Shown one piece after another: positions 9,041 through 20,449 of a DNA stretch of 60,000 nt (position 1 is the first letter of the stretch; the number at the start of each line of letters is the position of its first letter). The stretch spans positions 12,909,040 through 12,969,039 of the forward strand of contig NC_064042.1 of the NCBI RefSeq assembly GCF_932526225.1. Direction: 5' to 3'. The notes beneath the pieces were generated by a model, which was not told the DNA's origin, made no database searches, and saw only the letters and a program-made list of their open reading frames with translations. This DNA is from Nematostella vectensis. Its lineage: Eukaryota; Cnidaria; Anthozoa; Actiniaria; Edwardsiidae. Both the position numbers and the translations under genes were made by a program.

Positions 9041-11355
9041 TACCTGGTGCTGCACCTTAACTGACCCATAATTCCTAACTGAATGAAACCAAGAATATAT
9101 TTAATGGGTTGTTATTTTATGAAACACCAAGAAACTTGGCAAATAAGTGCAGCTCATGCAATATGAAATCATTATACAGAGAAAACATGGGTATGTTTTT
9201 TAAACAGCTTTATTGTACAATGTTTTTGTGATGAATCAAAGGCAAGCTTGCTCAGCTCCACCTTGAGGGGACAGGGCAGGCCCGTACCCAGGATTTTTCT
9301 TCTTGGGGGGGGTGCGAAATCCAAAAAAACTGGACCTACCTTTTCCGGGAAGGGGGGGGGGGGGGGGGGGGAAGGGATGGAATGAGATCTCTGATAAAAA
9401 TCTGACCATCCCCGATGCATTGCAGTATCTCCATGGGACATTTATTGTCAGATTTGGCTAAATACCAAATACCAAGTGATCTAGATTATGCTTTATAATT
9501 TGTCAACAAATTGCACGTCCATTGCGATCCAAAAGTGGACCTTCGGCCGTTGTGCGTTCACAACCCCTTGGGTACAGGCCTGCAGGGGAAGGGGGTACTA
9601 ACCTATATTTACCCTTCATGTCCCAGCTTGATTACCTTTTATGTTTCCGACACACAAAGAAGTGAGAATAGTCTGCTTGTAAATAATTTTGTATTACATA
9701 TATAGCAAATCGAAGTCTAAACCATTAGTTAAATGTATGTGTAACCTTAACAGTTTCTTATTTTGTAAAGAATATAAATGAAAAGTTTCCTCTCTTTCAG
9801 CAAGGGCGTGCCCAGGATTGGCTGAAGGGGGGTGCAGAGGGCATAGGCATCATATGGACAAACACACCCATAGTCAGAAATTTGAGTGAGGTTGGGTGTG
9901 CTCACCAGGGGAGGATCTAGGGGTGGGTGGAACAGAAATCTCTTTGGACCCCTTTTTTTGGGACTCCTTGATCTGCCACTTCTCACCCCATGTGTGTGTG
10001 TCTGTTCAGGTTCTGTCACTCTTGCAGCTATGTTTGTCTTGATGGATATGACCTTTGAGATTCTGAGGCTTTAGAAATGTGGGTTTTACACTTTGGTGAT
10101 TTTGCGATTTTTAGAAAAAAAAACTAGCTGATTTAACATAATGGGAGTCATTTCATCACCAGCACTCATGCTATTCTCACTTGGATATCTTTTGTTCCTG
10201 TTCTAAGACTGGACGACATTGCAAAATACTCGAGATTCAGTTAGTATTGAATAATCATCCTCCTTATCCCCCCCTTCCCCCCCCCCCGCAACCACACCCA
10301 GTAGATCTCTTCTATTTAAACATCTAAAAACCAACTTTGTTAAAGAAAAAAAACACCTTATTAAAGAAAAAAGGAAAATCACAGTTTCTCATCAGAGGAA
10401 ACCAAATTCAGGGTTTTCATTCGTTTTTTTAGATGAATTAGGGAGAGTTTAACAAAGACAAAGTCCTCAAACAAAATAAATAGCATGTATATAGGGCAAG
10501 GAACTGAACAAGGACAAGTTTTAGTAGACTTCAGGAGTGCTTTAATGCTAAGAATTTAAAAAATTCATGTTACATCTTTCATTTTAAAATATAATATTCC
10601 TTTGTACAATCTTAAAAAGTATCTTGCATTGGTCTCACTGTTCATGTTCATCTTGCACCTGCAAAAAATAAGAACATTTTTTCCACTTCTAGTTCACAAG
10701 AATAGGTAATTAAGTAAGTTTGTGATCAGGATTTGCCAATAAGAGGATGAGGTAAGGGGAGTTCACAGGCAAAGATAAGCAAGTCCAAGGTTTGGCAATT
10801 ATTTAAAAACAAAAGAGTCCTTGGTGTTCATAAGGAGTCAGCAAGCACTTCGTGCCTTCCCCTGTTATGGGCCATTGAGATCGGCAGCTAAAAAGTGGGT
10901 CATTTCTAAGATTAAAAAATCTTCAAATACTATGCTTTTTCCATGATACCCATGACTGGGCAAACCCCCCCCCCCCCCCCCCTTCCCCCCAAGGTGATTC
11001 TTCGATAAAGTAGTTCTTTATTGAAGAATCACCTAATCTTAGACTTCCTACATAATTTATACCTGCACATCCCTCCACCCCTTCCCCCCAAAGCAAATCC
11101 TGGCAATGAACCTGAGGCTACCACCCATGATAAAAGGGTTGTCTGTCGCTTATAAACTCAATTTACAGCAGTGCCGTAATGTCATTAAGGGGCCACTTTA
11201 TATTTGGTTTTAAGGAAATGACCAGTTGGGGTGCCCTCAAGTTTTCTAAAAGACTCTGTGTCATGCCCATCCCTCCCCCCCCCCCCCCCCCAAGTATTCC
11301 AAGGCCTGTTACGGTCCAGCAATAAAAGCAAGTTTCTTTACTGTAGTTTTTTTAC

Positions 11356-12522
11356 CTAACTGTTTGCATCTTCTGATTGTTCCTTGTTATCTTTTGTTGA
11401 TCTTTTACGACCTGAAGAAAAAAAAAAAGCTAGTAAGGGTTGTTTTAGGAGTTCTATTTTTAATTTTATCACTTACTGTTTTTGAAGGCATTTCATATTC
11501 TGACAGTCTTGTCCCATGACGCTGATATATACTATGTAGAGCAATATTCAAAACATTAGAGAACCTAACATGCCATCACACAAAAATTTACTCTTACTTC
11601 ATGCAATTCATTTACTAAGCAATTAACACATTTTGTCAATATAGTATAACAAAAACAATAACCTCACTACAAAAAGTTCATTTGATAAACAATAGTAACA
11701 CAACAATGTACACATCCATTAATACACAATTTCAAAGGTTACCTGACTTCTCTCAGGAATGTGCATCACACATCGCACTGAGTCAGTGTGGCCAACATTC
11801 TTTTGCACAATCTTTCGTGTCTCAGGGTCATAAACTCTGCAAAACAAAACAAAAAATGTAAACACTATCCATAATACACGACTTCAATTTTTACTTTTTT
11901 AATAAAAAGATTTTTTAAGAACATTCATAAAATCTCGAAATGTTAAAAATTTATCCATCTAAATCTTCATAAATGAAAATTTTCACTCATGATATTGTTG
12001 CTAGTAACCATAATTTTTTACAGTAAATTAGTACCTAAACAGAGACTTTTTTGTCAGAGAAAAAAAAAACCTGATTGAAAAAACACTTAAATCCAGAGAC
12101 AGAGACAGATAACATAACATTTTTCAAAAAGTATTATAGATTTTTTGTGCTAAAGCTGATCTACAGTACATCAGTAACAACAATTTAAAATTTAGTAAAA
12201 AAAAAAAATACAGTTTTGTCTCTAGTATGAATGCAACATAAGTCTTGTAAGTCACATACAAAGCTGCTTACTAGGGGGGGGGGGGGGGTGGGCAATCATG
12301 GGTATCATATGAAAAATGCATAGTATTTGAAGATTCATTAATAAAAAATGACCCACTTTTTGTCTGCTAGGGGGATACGCACAGCTTGTGCACCCCCGCC
12401 CTGTGAATGCACCTAATACACATTGTTTTTGCTCTACCTGATCACTTCCTGAATTCCTGCCACAATGCAGCCGTTAACCTGATCGATGCACAACGCGGAT
12501 ACAGCCCCCTGAGCACTCAAAA
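11356..12522 (-). pseudogene. WD40 gene 3' fragment, copy 2 (truncated)
   Basis: This is a second copy of the same fragment: exon 25 at 11356-11411, exon 24 at 11477-11531, exon 23 at 11743-11836, and part of exon 22 at 12438-12522. The same TGG to TGA nonsense change is present (11493-11495), so it predates the unit 1/unit 2 duplication. Just downstream of the stop, the minus-strand AATAAA seen in the other two copies reads AGTAAA here. Confidence 0.92.
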
Positions 12523-13055
12523 ATAATACTCGTAGAGTATCCTCCGGGTGGTGAAGTAGACGTGAAACCTTAGAAATCCCCTGATGACAGAGGGGAGCGT
12601 GGCGAAAGCGGGGTCGGTTAGGGACACCCCGCATCCGGCGGTTGTGCACCAGACCGCAAAGTTGAGTTGCTGTGGCCAGTACCCATAGGAAGGCTCCGAT
12701 AGACACCGGCGAGACTCCTTGGCGGACTTGTGCGTGACTACTGTCTGAATATGTCTCGGACCCTAGTCGTGAATGATTTGTCCTCAGCCACGTGTATCTC
12801 TAGCTGCGTGAGTAGTGGGGTGATGTCTGAGGCCGTGCTCTCCACGGGGGTCGCGGGCACGGCGTAGAGCAGCTTTTGCGCGAGGGTCAGAGACCTAGGG
12901 AAACCGGTTTTTGCGCGTTTGACTTGTTCGGCTATAGCGTGTTTGATATGTTCGGCTATAGAGGCTCCCGCCGCAACTGCCGCCTTCTTCGTCTCCTCCT
13001 CCTCCCTTCGGGGAATCGCCTCCTCGTTCAGCATCCGCCAGCCTTCCCAATCCAT
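12523..13055 (-). pseudogene. Element gene A, copy 2, frameshifted and truncated
   Basis: Same as the gene at 4532-5064: start ATG at 13055, frameshift near 12746-12751, cut at the WD40 junction. No copy-specific differences were noticed. Confidence 0.65.
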
Positions 13056-13085
13056 GCTTAGCCCTATTAAACACGAAGTCGGGCT

Positions 13086-13768
13086 ATGTTCAACACAATG
13101 GTGGTCCTACATGCCGTGTTCACCGAAGGCGAGCTGACGCTCTTCTTCGAGCGGCCGATAAGGCGCCCACGCTTCGTGGCGCTCCGGCAGTGCTGGCTGT
13201 TTAACAGCTGGTATAATCTCGAGCGGGAGCATCAGATAACGACCATAGCCTCCCTCCCGCCCATCGCTACTCTGCCAGCCGGGCATGGCCGAGTCCATCG
13301 TGGAAACGATCAACCGCGCTGAAAGCAAGATTCTGAGCGCGAAGCTGGATCCCCTCACCGTGAAGATCGCGCTCATGCCCAATAGCGTTGCGTTCCTGAA
13401 TGCCGAGCTTTGCGCACTATTTGGCCTAGAGGCTAAAGACGATCAGTTGGGTGGGCGGGGCCTCGCACTGCCCTTGGGGGGCCCCACTGAAGGTGGCTTT
13501 GCCGAAAATAGAGGCCCTCTACATTTTCTGCGATATCGTAGACCGCATGCAATGCCTCGCCTTAGGCGAGCCTTCAAACGTTCTCGCTTGCCTAGAAACC
13601 CGCGGGAGGCCGCACGAGAAAGTCGTCTATGGACCCGACATCCCCGTTTGTGCCGCAACATCTTCCTCTGGGTTTGTCTCGAGTATCCAAATATGGATCA
13701 GGGATGACCGCGGTAGACGGGTGGACTTTAAGGGCAAGCCTGTTCGCCTCGTATTAGAGCTAACCTAG
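13086..13768 (+). pseudogene. Element gene B, copy 2, two frameshifts
   Basis: Same as the gene at 5095-5777: coding signal in three successive frames (13086 to about 13286, about 13285-13446, about 13481-13768), F54H12.2-like by memory only. Confidence 0.65.
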
Positions 13769-13784
13769 GTCCGACATAACAAGC

Positions 13785-14430
13785 ATGGCAAACAGCGACG
13801 TTAGCAGCGGTGCCATATACCCTTCGCTTCCCAGCGTCTGCCCCCCGTAAACGCACATGACGCCTACCGCTCCGGCAAGCATCGGCGTCGACGTGCAAAG
13901 CTTCCGACTCCAGAAAATATGTGACACTCAGGCGGTTCTAGACAACGAGATAACGCATCATCGACAGGTGCGGAAGACGTATAAGCGAGCCTTTGCCGTT
14001 ACCCATGCTGTGTCTGTGGCATCCGGCGTCGCTGCCGGGGCGCTTTCCAGCGCCGAGGTAGGGGTCTCTTTGAGTGGGATAGGGGTTCTGATCGGCGGTC
14101 CGCTGGCAGGGGTCGCTGGGCTTTAGGGGTCTTACGAGCAAGGTGGCTAAACACGAAGACACGATGGTTTTAGCGGAGAGTAAGAAAAACTCGATCAGCG
14201 AGCTTGTCTCTAAGGCTCTGCAGGACGGGCATATCTCAGACGAAGAGTTTCGGCTAATACTTCAGGAACAAGAGAGATACTACGCGCTCAAGGCCGCTAT
14301 CAGAGCTCGACACGGCCTCGCACCGCGTGAGAAAAAAAGCAGGAAAGGGCCCTCCCTGGAGACACGCGAAAAGATGAAAAAGAGGCTGCGAGAAATTCGC
14401 GAGGAGTTCGGGAGCGAGGTGTTCGAGTAA
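13785..14430 (+). pseudogene. Element gene C, copy 2, stop plus frameshift
   Basis: Same as the gene at 5794-6439: early TAA, hydrophobic Gly/Ala/Val segment, TAG at 14124 at a CTT TAG G site, then the helical acidic/basic tail in the next frame. Confidence 0.65.
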
Positions 14431-15977
14431 AACTCAGGTTTTAACGCCACGCCAGCAGCTTTGAATTTACGGCCGAAAAACGATTATTCCGCGCTCCTTA
14501 GGTTGGCGGCCCAATCCACGTCCCTCGTTTTAACGGTCCTAGCACAAGGCGCTGGCGTCCCCCGACATGGGTTAACCATCGCTAATTACCCAGTGGAGTG
14601 TGTTTTGCGTAGACCTACTTCTGCTAAGTATCAATCTACGCGAAGTGGTCCCGACGTAGATTAATCTACGCGAAACGTGTCACCGAAAGTCCCCAGCTTG
14701 GAGTGGAACTGAGAGGCCCGGAGGGGCGATCCGCGCCTCCCACTCGTTTCACTGAAAGCGGGCTGGGAGGCCCGGAGGGGCGATCCGCACCTCCTACTAG
14801 TTTCTCTGAAACCCCCCAGTCCCCCCAACACAAATATCTAGATTTCATTGAAAACGTTCCATAAAATTAAAACGACATTCAATAAGAGGTGAAGTTATTT
14901 TAGGAAGAAAACAAAAATTATCTAAACGAAGGACCAAAATACCAAAAAAATAAGCACTAAAATACCAAAATAACTTTCATAGTTTTACATATCTTACACT
15001 ACACATGGGTACTGACATGTTTACCTCTAAAAAAGTTACCAAACCAAAGCAGCAGGCTTAGGCTTTTCTAGTTGAGTTACTTACTAAACTGCTCGATATT
15101 CTGTTGGAACTTGTCTCAATTTAAACATATGCTCTACTTATTGAAATCTACATGGTGAAAAAATCATGACATTCAATGAGAGAGATCAAGATATTTTATA
15201 GTAAGAAAACAAAATTTGTCTTATGGGTAGCCGGACAAGTGTCGCGATGCAAGGAAATCACTTCTTTGGGATTCATTTACTTATAGCGATTTGTAGGAGA
15301 CGGTTTTCATCAATAAGCTACAAAATACTTCCTTCCAAAATAAAATACCCGCAATAATTGATCACGCTACTGTCATACAATGTGTTTTATGCATGTTAAC
15401 ATTCTAGAAAGGCGCAAAATCGTCATTCGATTAATAAGCGAGGGCCATGTGTTTGTAAGAGTTTTGTTTGATATTTAGTTTAGCTGATTGGGAAAAATTT
15501 TGAAAAATCAGTTTGTGGAAATCTATCCTCTTCTATTTTGTCCTTCTAACAGAGGCTTTTTTACCCTGCAAACAGAGACCCTGCTAACACAGGCTTTTCC
15601 CTTGTGTTTCTCGGACTTAAAAGTCGCAGTTTTGGCTAGTCGCTCTTTCAGCACAAACTCAATAGAAAACACGAGAACCCAGAGACGCGAATCGGCAATT
15701 ACTAAAACAAAAATAATTAAAATCTTTGCTAGCATTTTACTTGTTTTGTTTGGTCACCGGAAGTTTACAGGAATATCTAAAAATTGCTGTGTTGCGAAAG
15801 CACAGAAAGACCACAAAAAGTTTACGGATGATCGATCCAACGATCCAACGATCCGACGATCGAGTGACACGGAAGTCCCTCCAATAACTCGTAAATGATT
15901 TGCAAGCATTAGCTACCACAGGTAACCCAGTAATAATTTATGCTCTGGAGGCAGCATTCGTCCGGGTAGCCTGTGGT

Positions 15978-18900
15978 ATAGACGTGGAAAGTCAAATGAG
16001 TGATGAATGTAAAATAGAAAGGCGGAGAAGTGAAGTGCCATCTCCTGATGTAGGTTTTTAAGCGAAATTTCATCCATTCTTCTACTTGTCTCATTATGCA
16101 GATGGTTGTATCAGAACTTGAAGACATTACTTTGAGTAAATTTTCAGCTGGGGGTAGCCCGAAAGACGGGGAAGATGACCTAGAAATCTTTGCTTTGGGG
16201 AGACACATCTGCTATATCGTTGCAGCCGTGATTATTCGAGAGGATGGGAAAATATTGATGATGAGAGAAGCTAAGGAATCTTGTCTAGGGAAGTGGTACC
16301 TACCCGCTGGTCGCTTGGAAAAGAACGAAAGTCTAGTTCAAGGTGCTAAAAGAGAGGTTATCGAAGAAACTGGATTGGAATTCGAGCCATCAACAATGAT
16401 TTGCATTGATACCGTCTTTGGAAACTGGATTCGGGTGACGTTTACAGGAAAAATAATAGGGGGAAAACTCAAGACAAAGCCTGATAAGGAATCCTTGGGA
16501 GCCGCGTGGTTTTCAAGGGAGGATATATTTACGAAATTGAAGCTGAGAGCTTACGATATATGTCCTGCGATTGATGTTACTTTGCAATGGCATCATTCAC
16601 GTCGCGATGATGTGTTATTTAGATCTATGCCAGTAAAAAATCCACAACACAAAGTGTCAATTATAATTTTGGCTGTTTTAAAAAAAAATGATGAATTAGA
16701 CGTTCTGTTGAGAAGTTCCAAGAATGGAATACCAAAGCTTCCCAAAGAATTTATCTCCCCTTATCATGGAATTAAAGAAATGGTGAAAGTCGTGTTACAA
16801 TCAGCTGATCAACACATAGAGTATGATATCAGTGGGGTCTTGAAAATTGAGCATGTTGGCAGTCCACATGGCGCCGCAGATGGAATGTGTCTGTCTGTCC
16901 TTGTCAATGTGAAGAAATGTAATCTTGTTTCAGAGAAGTTTCATTGGATAAATGTTTCTAGTGACTCTCTGAAGAGTAAGATTTTTAAGCTTCTTGACAC
17001 TCAAGGTTGTGTTTCCTTAATAAGCACATGATACCTGGTGCTGCACCTTAACTGACCCATAATTCCTAACTGAATGAAACCAAGAATATATTTAATTGGT
17101 TGTTATTTTATGAAACACCAAGAAACTTGGCAAATAAGTGCAGCTCATGCAATATGAAATCATTATACAGAGAAAACATGGGTATGTTTTTTAAACAGCT
17201 TTATTGTACAATGTTTTTGTGATGAATCAAAGGCAAGCTTGCTCAGCTCCACCTTGAGGGGACAGGGCAGGCCCGTACCCAGGATTTTTCTTCTTGGGGG
17301 GGGTGCGAAATCCAAAAAAACTGGACCTACCTTTTCCGGGGGAGGGGGGGGGGGGAGGGATGGAATGAGTTCTCTGATAAAAATCTGACCATCCCCGATG
17401 CGTTGCAGTATCTCCATGGGACGTTTATTGTCAGATTTGGCTAAATACCAAATACCAAGTGATCTAGATTATGCTTTATAATTTGTCAACAAATTGCACG
17501 TCCATTGCGATCCAAAAGTGGGCCTTCGGCCGTTGTGCGTTGACCCCCCCTTGGGTACAGGCCTGCAGGGGAAGGGCTACTAACCTATATTCACCCTTCA
17601 TGTCCCAGCTTGATTACCTTTTATGTTTCCGACACACAAAGAACTGAGAATAATCTGCTTGTAAATAATTTTGTATTACATATATAGCAAATCGAAGTCT
17701 AAACCATTAGTTAAATGTATGTGTAACCTTAACAGTTTCTTATTTTGTAAAGAATATAAATGAAAAGTTTCCTCTCTTTCAGCAAGGGCGTGCCCAGGAT
17801 TGGCTGAAGGGGTTGCAGAGGGCATCATATGGACAAACACACCCATAGTCAGAAATTCGAGTGAGGTTGGGTGTGCTCACCAGGGGAGGATCTAGGGGTG
17901 GGCAGAACAGAAATCTCTTTGGACCCCCTTTTTTGGGACTCCTTGATCTGCCACTTCTCACCCCATGTGTATGTGTCTGTTCAGGTTCTGTCACTCTTGC
18001 AGCTATGTTTGTCTTGATGGATATGACCTTTGAGATTCTGAGGCTTAAGAAATGTGGGTTTTACACTTTGGTGATTTTGCGATTTTTAGAAAATAAAACT
18101 AGTTGATTTTACATAAAATGGGAGTCATTTCATCACCAGCACTCATGTTATTCTCACTTGGATATCTTTCGTTCCTGTTCTAAGACTGGACGACATTGCA
18201 AAATACTCGAGATTCAGTGAGTATTGAATAATCATCCCCCTTATCCCCCCAACCACACCCAGTAGATCTCTTCTATTTAAATATCTAAAAACCAACTTGG
18301 TTAAAGAAAAAAACACCTTATTAAAGAAAAAAGGAAAATCACAGTTTCTCATCAGAGGAAACCAAATTCAGGGTTTTCATTCGTTTTTTTAGATGAATTA
18401 GGGAGAGTTTAACAAAGACATAGTCCTCAAACAAAATAAATAGCATGTATATAGGGCAAGGGACTGAACTAGGACAAATTTTACTAGACTGTAGGAGTGC
18501 TTTAATGCTAAGAATTTAAAAAATTCATGTTACATCTTTCATTTTAAAATATAATATTCCTTTTTACAATCTTAAAAAAATATCTTGCATTGGTCTCACT
18601 GTTCATGTTCATCTAGCACCTGCAAAAAATAAGAAAATGTTTTTCCCTTCTAGTTCACAAGAATGGGTAATTAAGTAAGTTTGTGGTCAGGATTTGCTAA
18701 TAAGAGGATAGGGTAAGAGGAGTTCACAGGCAAAGATAAGCAAGTCCAAGGTTTGGCAATTATTTAAAAACAAAAGAGTCCTTGGTGTTCATAAGGGGTC
18801 AGCAAGCACTTTGTGCCTTCCCCTGTTATGGGCCATTGAGATCGGCAGCCAAAAAGTGGGTAATTTCTAAGATTAAAAAATCTTCAAATACTATGCTTTT

Positions 18901-20449
18901 TCCATGATACCCATGACTGCCCCCCCCCCCCCCCCAACCCCCCAGTAGTAGGTCTTTATCGAAGAATCACCTAATCTTAGACTTCCTACATAATTTATAC
19001 CTGCACATCCCCCACCCCTTCCCCCCAAAGCAAATCCTGGCAATGACCCTGAGGCTACCACCCCTGATAAAAGGGTTGTCTGTCGCTTATAAACTCAATT
19101 TACAGCAGTGCCGTAATGTCATTAAGGGGCCACTTTTTATTTGATTTTAAGGAAATGACCAGTAGGGGTGCCCTCAAGTTTTCTAAATAACTCTGTGTCA
19201 TGCCCATCCCCCCCCCCCCCCCCCCAAGTATTCCAAGGCCTGTTACGGTCCAGCAATAAAAGCAAGTTTCTTTATTGCAGTTGTTTTACCTAACTGTTTG
19301 CATCTTCTGATTGTTCCTTGTTATCTTTTGTTGATCTTTTACGACCTGAAGAAGAAAAAAAGCTAGTATGTAAGGGTTGTTTTAGGAGTTCTATTTTTAA
19401 TTTTATCACTTACTGTTTTTGAAGGCATTCCATATTCTGACAGTCTTGTCCCATGACGCTGATATATACTATGTAGAGCAATATTCAAAACATTAGAGAA
19501 CCTAACATGCCATCACACAAAAATTTACTCTTACTTCATGCAATTCATTTACTAAGCAATTAACACATTTTGTCAATATAGCATAACAAAAACAATACCC
19601 TCACTACAAAAAGTTTATTTGATAAACAATAGTAACACAACAATGTACACATCCATTAATACACAATTTCAAAGGTTACCTGACTTCTCTCAGGAATGTG
19701 CATCACACATCGCACTGAGTCAGTGTGGCCAACATTCTTTTGCACAATCTTTCGTGTCTCAGGGTCATAAACTCTGCAAAACAAAACAAAAAATGTAAAC
19801 ACTATCCATAATACACGACTAAAAATAAAAAGATTTTTTAAGAACATTCATACTAGAACATTCATAAAATCTCGCAATGTTTAAAATTTATCCATCTAAA
19901 TCTTAAATGAAAATTTTCACTCATGATATTGTTGCTAGTAGCCATAAATTTTTACAGTAATTTAGTACCTAAACAGAGACTTTTTTGTCAGAGAAAAAAA
20001 AAACCTGATTGAAAAACACTGAAATCCAGAGACAGAGACAGATAACATAACATTCTTCAAAAAGTATTATAGATTTTTTGTGCTAAAGCTGATCTACGGT
20101 ACATCAGTAACAACAATTTAAAATTTAGTAAAAAAAAAATACAGTTTTGTCTCTAGTATGAATGCAACATAAGTCTTGTAAGTCACATACAAAGCTGCTT
20201 ACTAGGGGGGGGGGGTAGGCAATCATGGGTATCATATGAAAAATGCATAGTATTTGAAGATTCATTAATAAAAAATGACCCACTTTTTGTCTGCTAGGGG
20301 GATACGCACAGCTTGCGCACCCCCGCCCTGTGAATGCACCTAATACACATTGTTTTTGCTCTACCTGATCACTTCCTGAATTCCTGCCACAATGCAGCCG
20401 TTAACCTGATCGATGCACAACGCGGATACAGCCCCCTGAGCACTCAAAA
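15978..20449. repeat. Tandem duplication, unit 3 (partial, diverged)
   Basis: The third copy is visibly more diverged (a few percent, with indels in low-complexity tracts). It contains NUDT18 and the WD40 3' exons. Homology with units 1 and 2 ends at 20449, inside WD40 exon 22. Here the exon continues into its normal 5' half and intron, whereas units 1 and 2 switch to the GC-rich element (at 4531/4532 and 12522/12523). Unit 3 is therefore the arrangement attached to the intact WD40 gene. Confidence 0.95.
16096..17031 (+). CDS. NUDT18: NUDT18-like Nudix hydrolase (copy 3, diverged)
   Basis: This copy has the same length and reading frame as copies 1 and 2, and the Nudix box is unchanged. It differs at about eleven residues, including T3M, P17S, E to G and T to S in the GKLKTKPDKES/WFTRED region, and a cluster near residues 213-260 (F to L, L to F, R to G, R to M, D to V). 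By eye I count about a dozen amino-acid-changing substitutions and only about three silent ones. It is the copy adjoining the intact WD40 gene, to which it is convergent (WD40 stop at 19290). Confidence 0.92.
   Translation: MQMVVSELEDITLSKFSAGGSPKDGEDDLEIFALGRHICYIVAAVIIREDGKILMMREAKESCLGKWYLPAGRLEKNESLVQGAKREVIEETGLEFEPSTMICIDTVFGNWIRVTFTGKIIGGKLKTKPDKESLGAAWFSREDIFTKLKLRAYDICPAIDVTLQWHHSRRDDVLFRSMPVKNPQHKVSIIILAVLKKNDELDVLLRSSKNGIPKLPKEFISPYHGIKEMVKVVLQSADQHIEYDISGVLKIEHVGSPHGAADGMCLSVLVNVKKCNLVSEKFHWINVSSDSLKSKIFKLLDTQGCVSLIST

Larger units (their letters stand above)
12523..14831. mobile_element. GC-rich element remnant at duplication junction (copy 2)
   Basis: This is an identical copy of the block at 4532-6840, again starting exactly at the break in WD40 exon 22 and ending in the AT-rich NUDT18 upstream region. 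The same frameshifts and stops occur at the same places, so all decay happened before the unit was duplicated. Confidence 0.75.
7987..15977. repeat. Tandem duplication, unit 2
   Basis: This is the second complete copy, in the same orientation and with the same gene order as unit 1. All three genes of the GC-rich element and the broken WD40 3' exons are reproduced base for base apart from homopolymer slippage and a few substitutions. In the last 500 bases, from about 15495, this copy starts to differ from the corresponding DNA of unit 1 (7504 onward), which marks a change in copy history. Confidence 0.97.
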
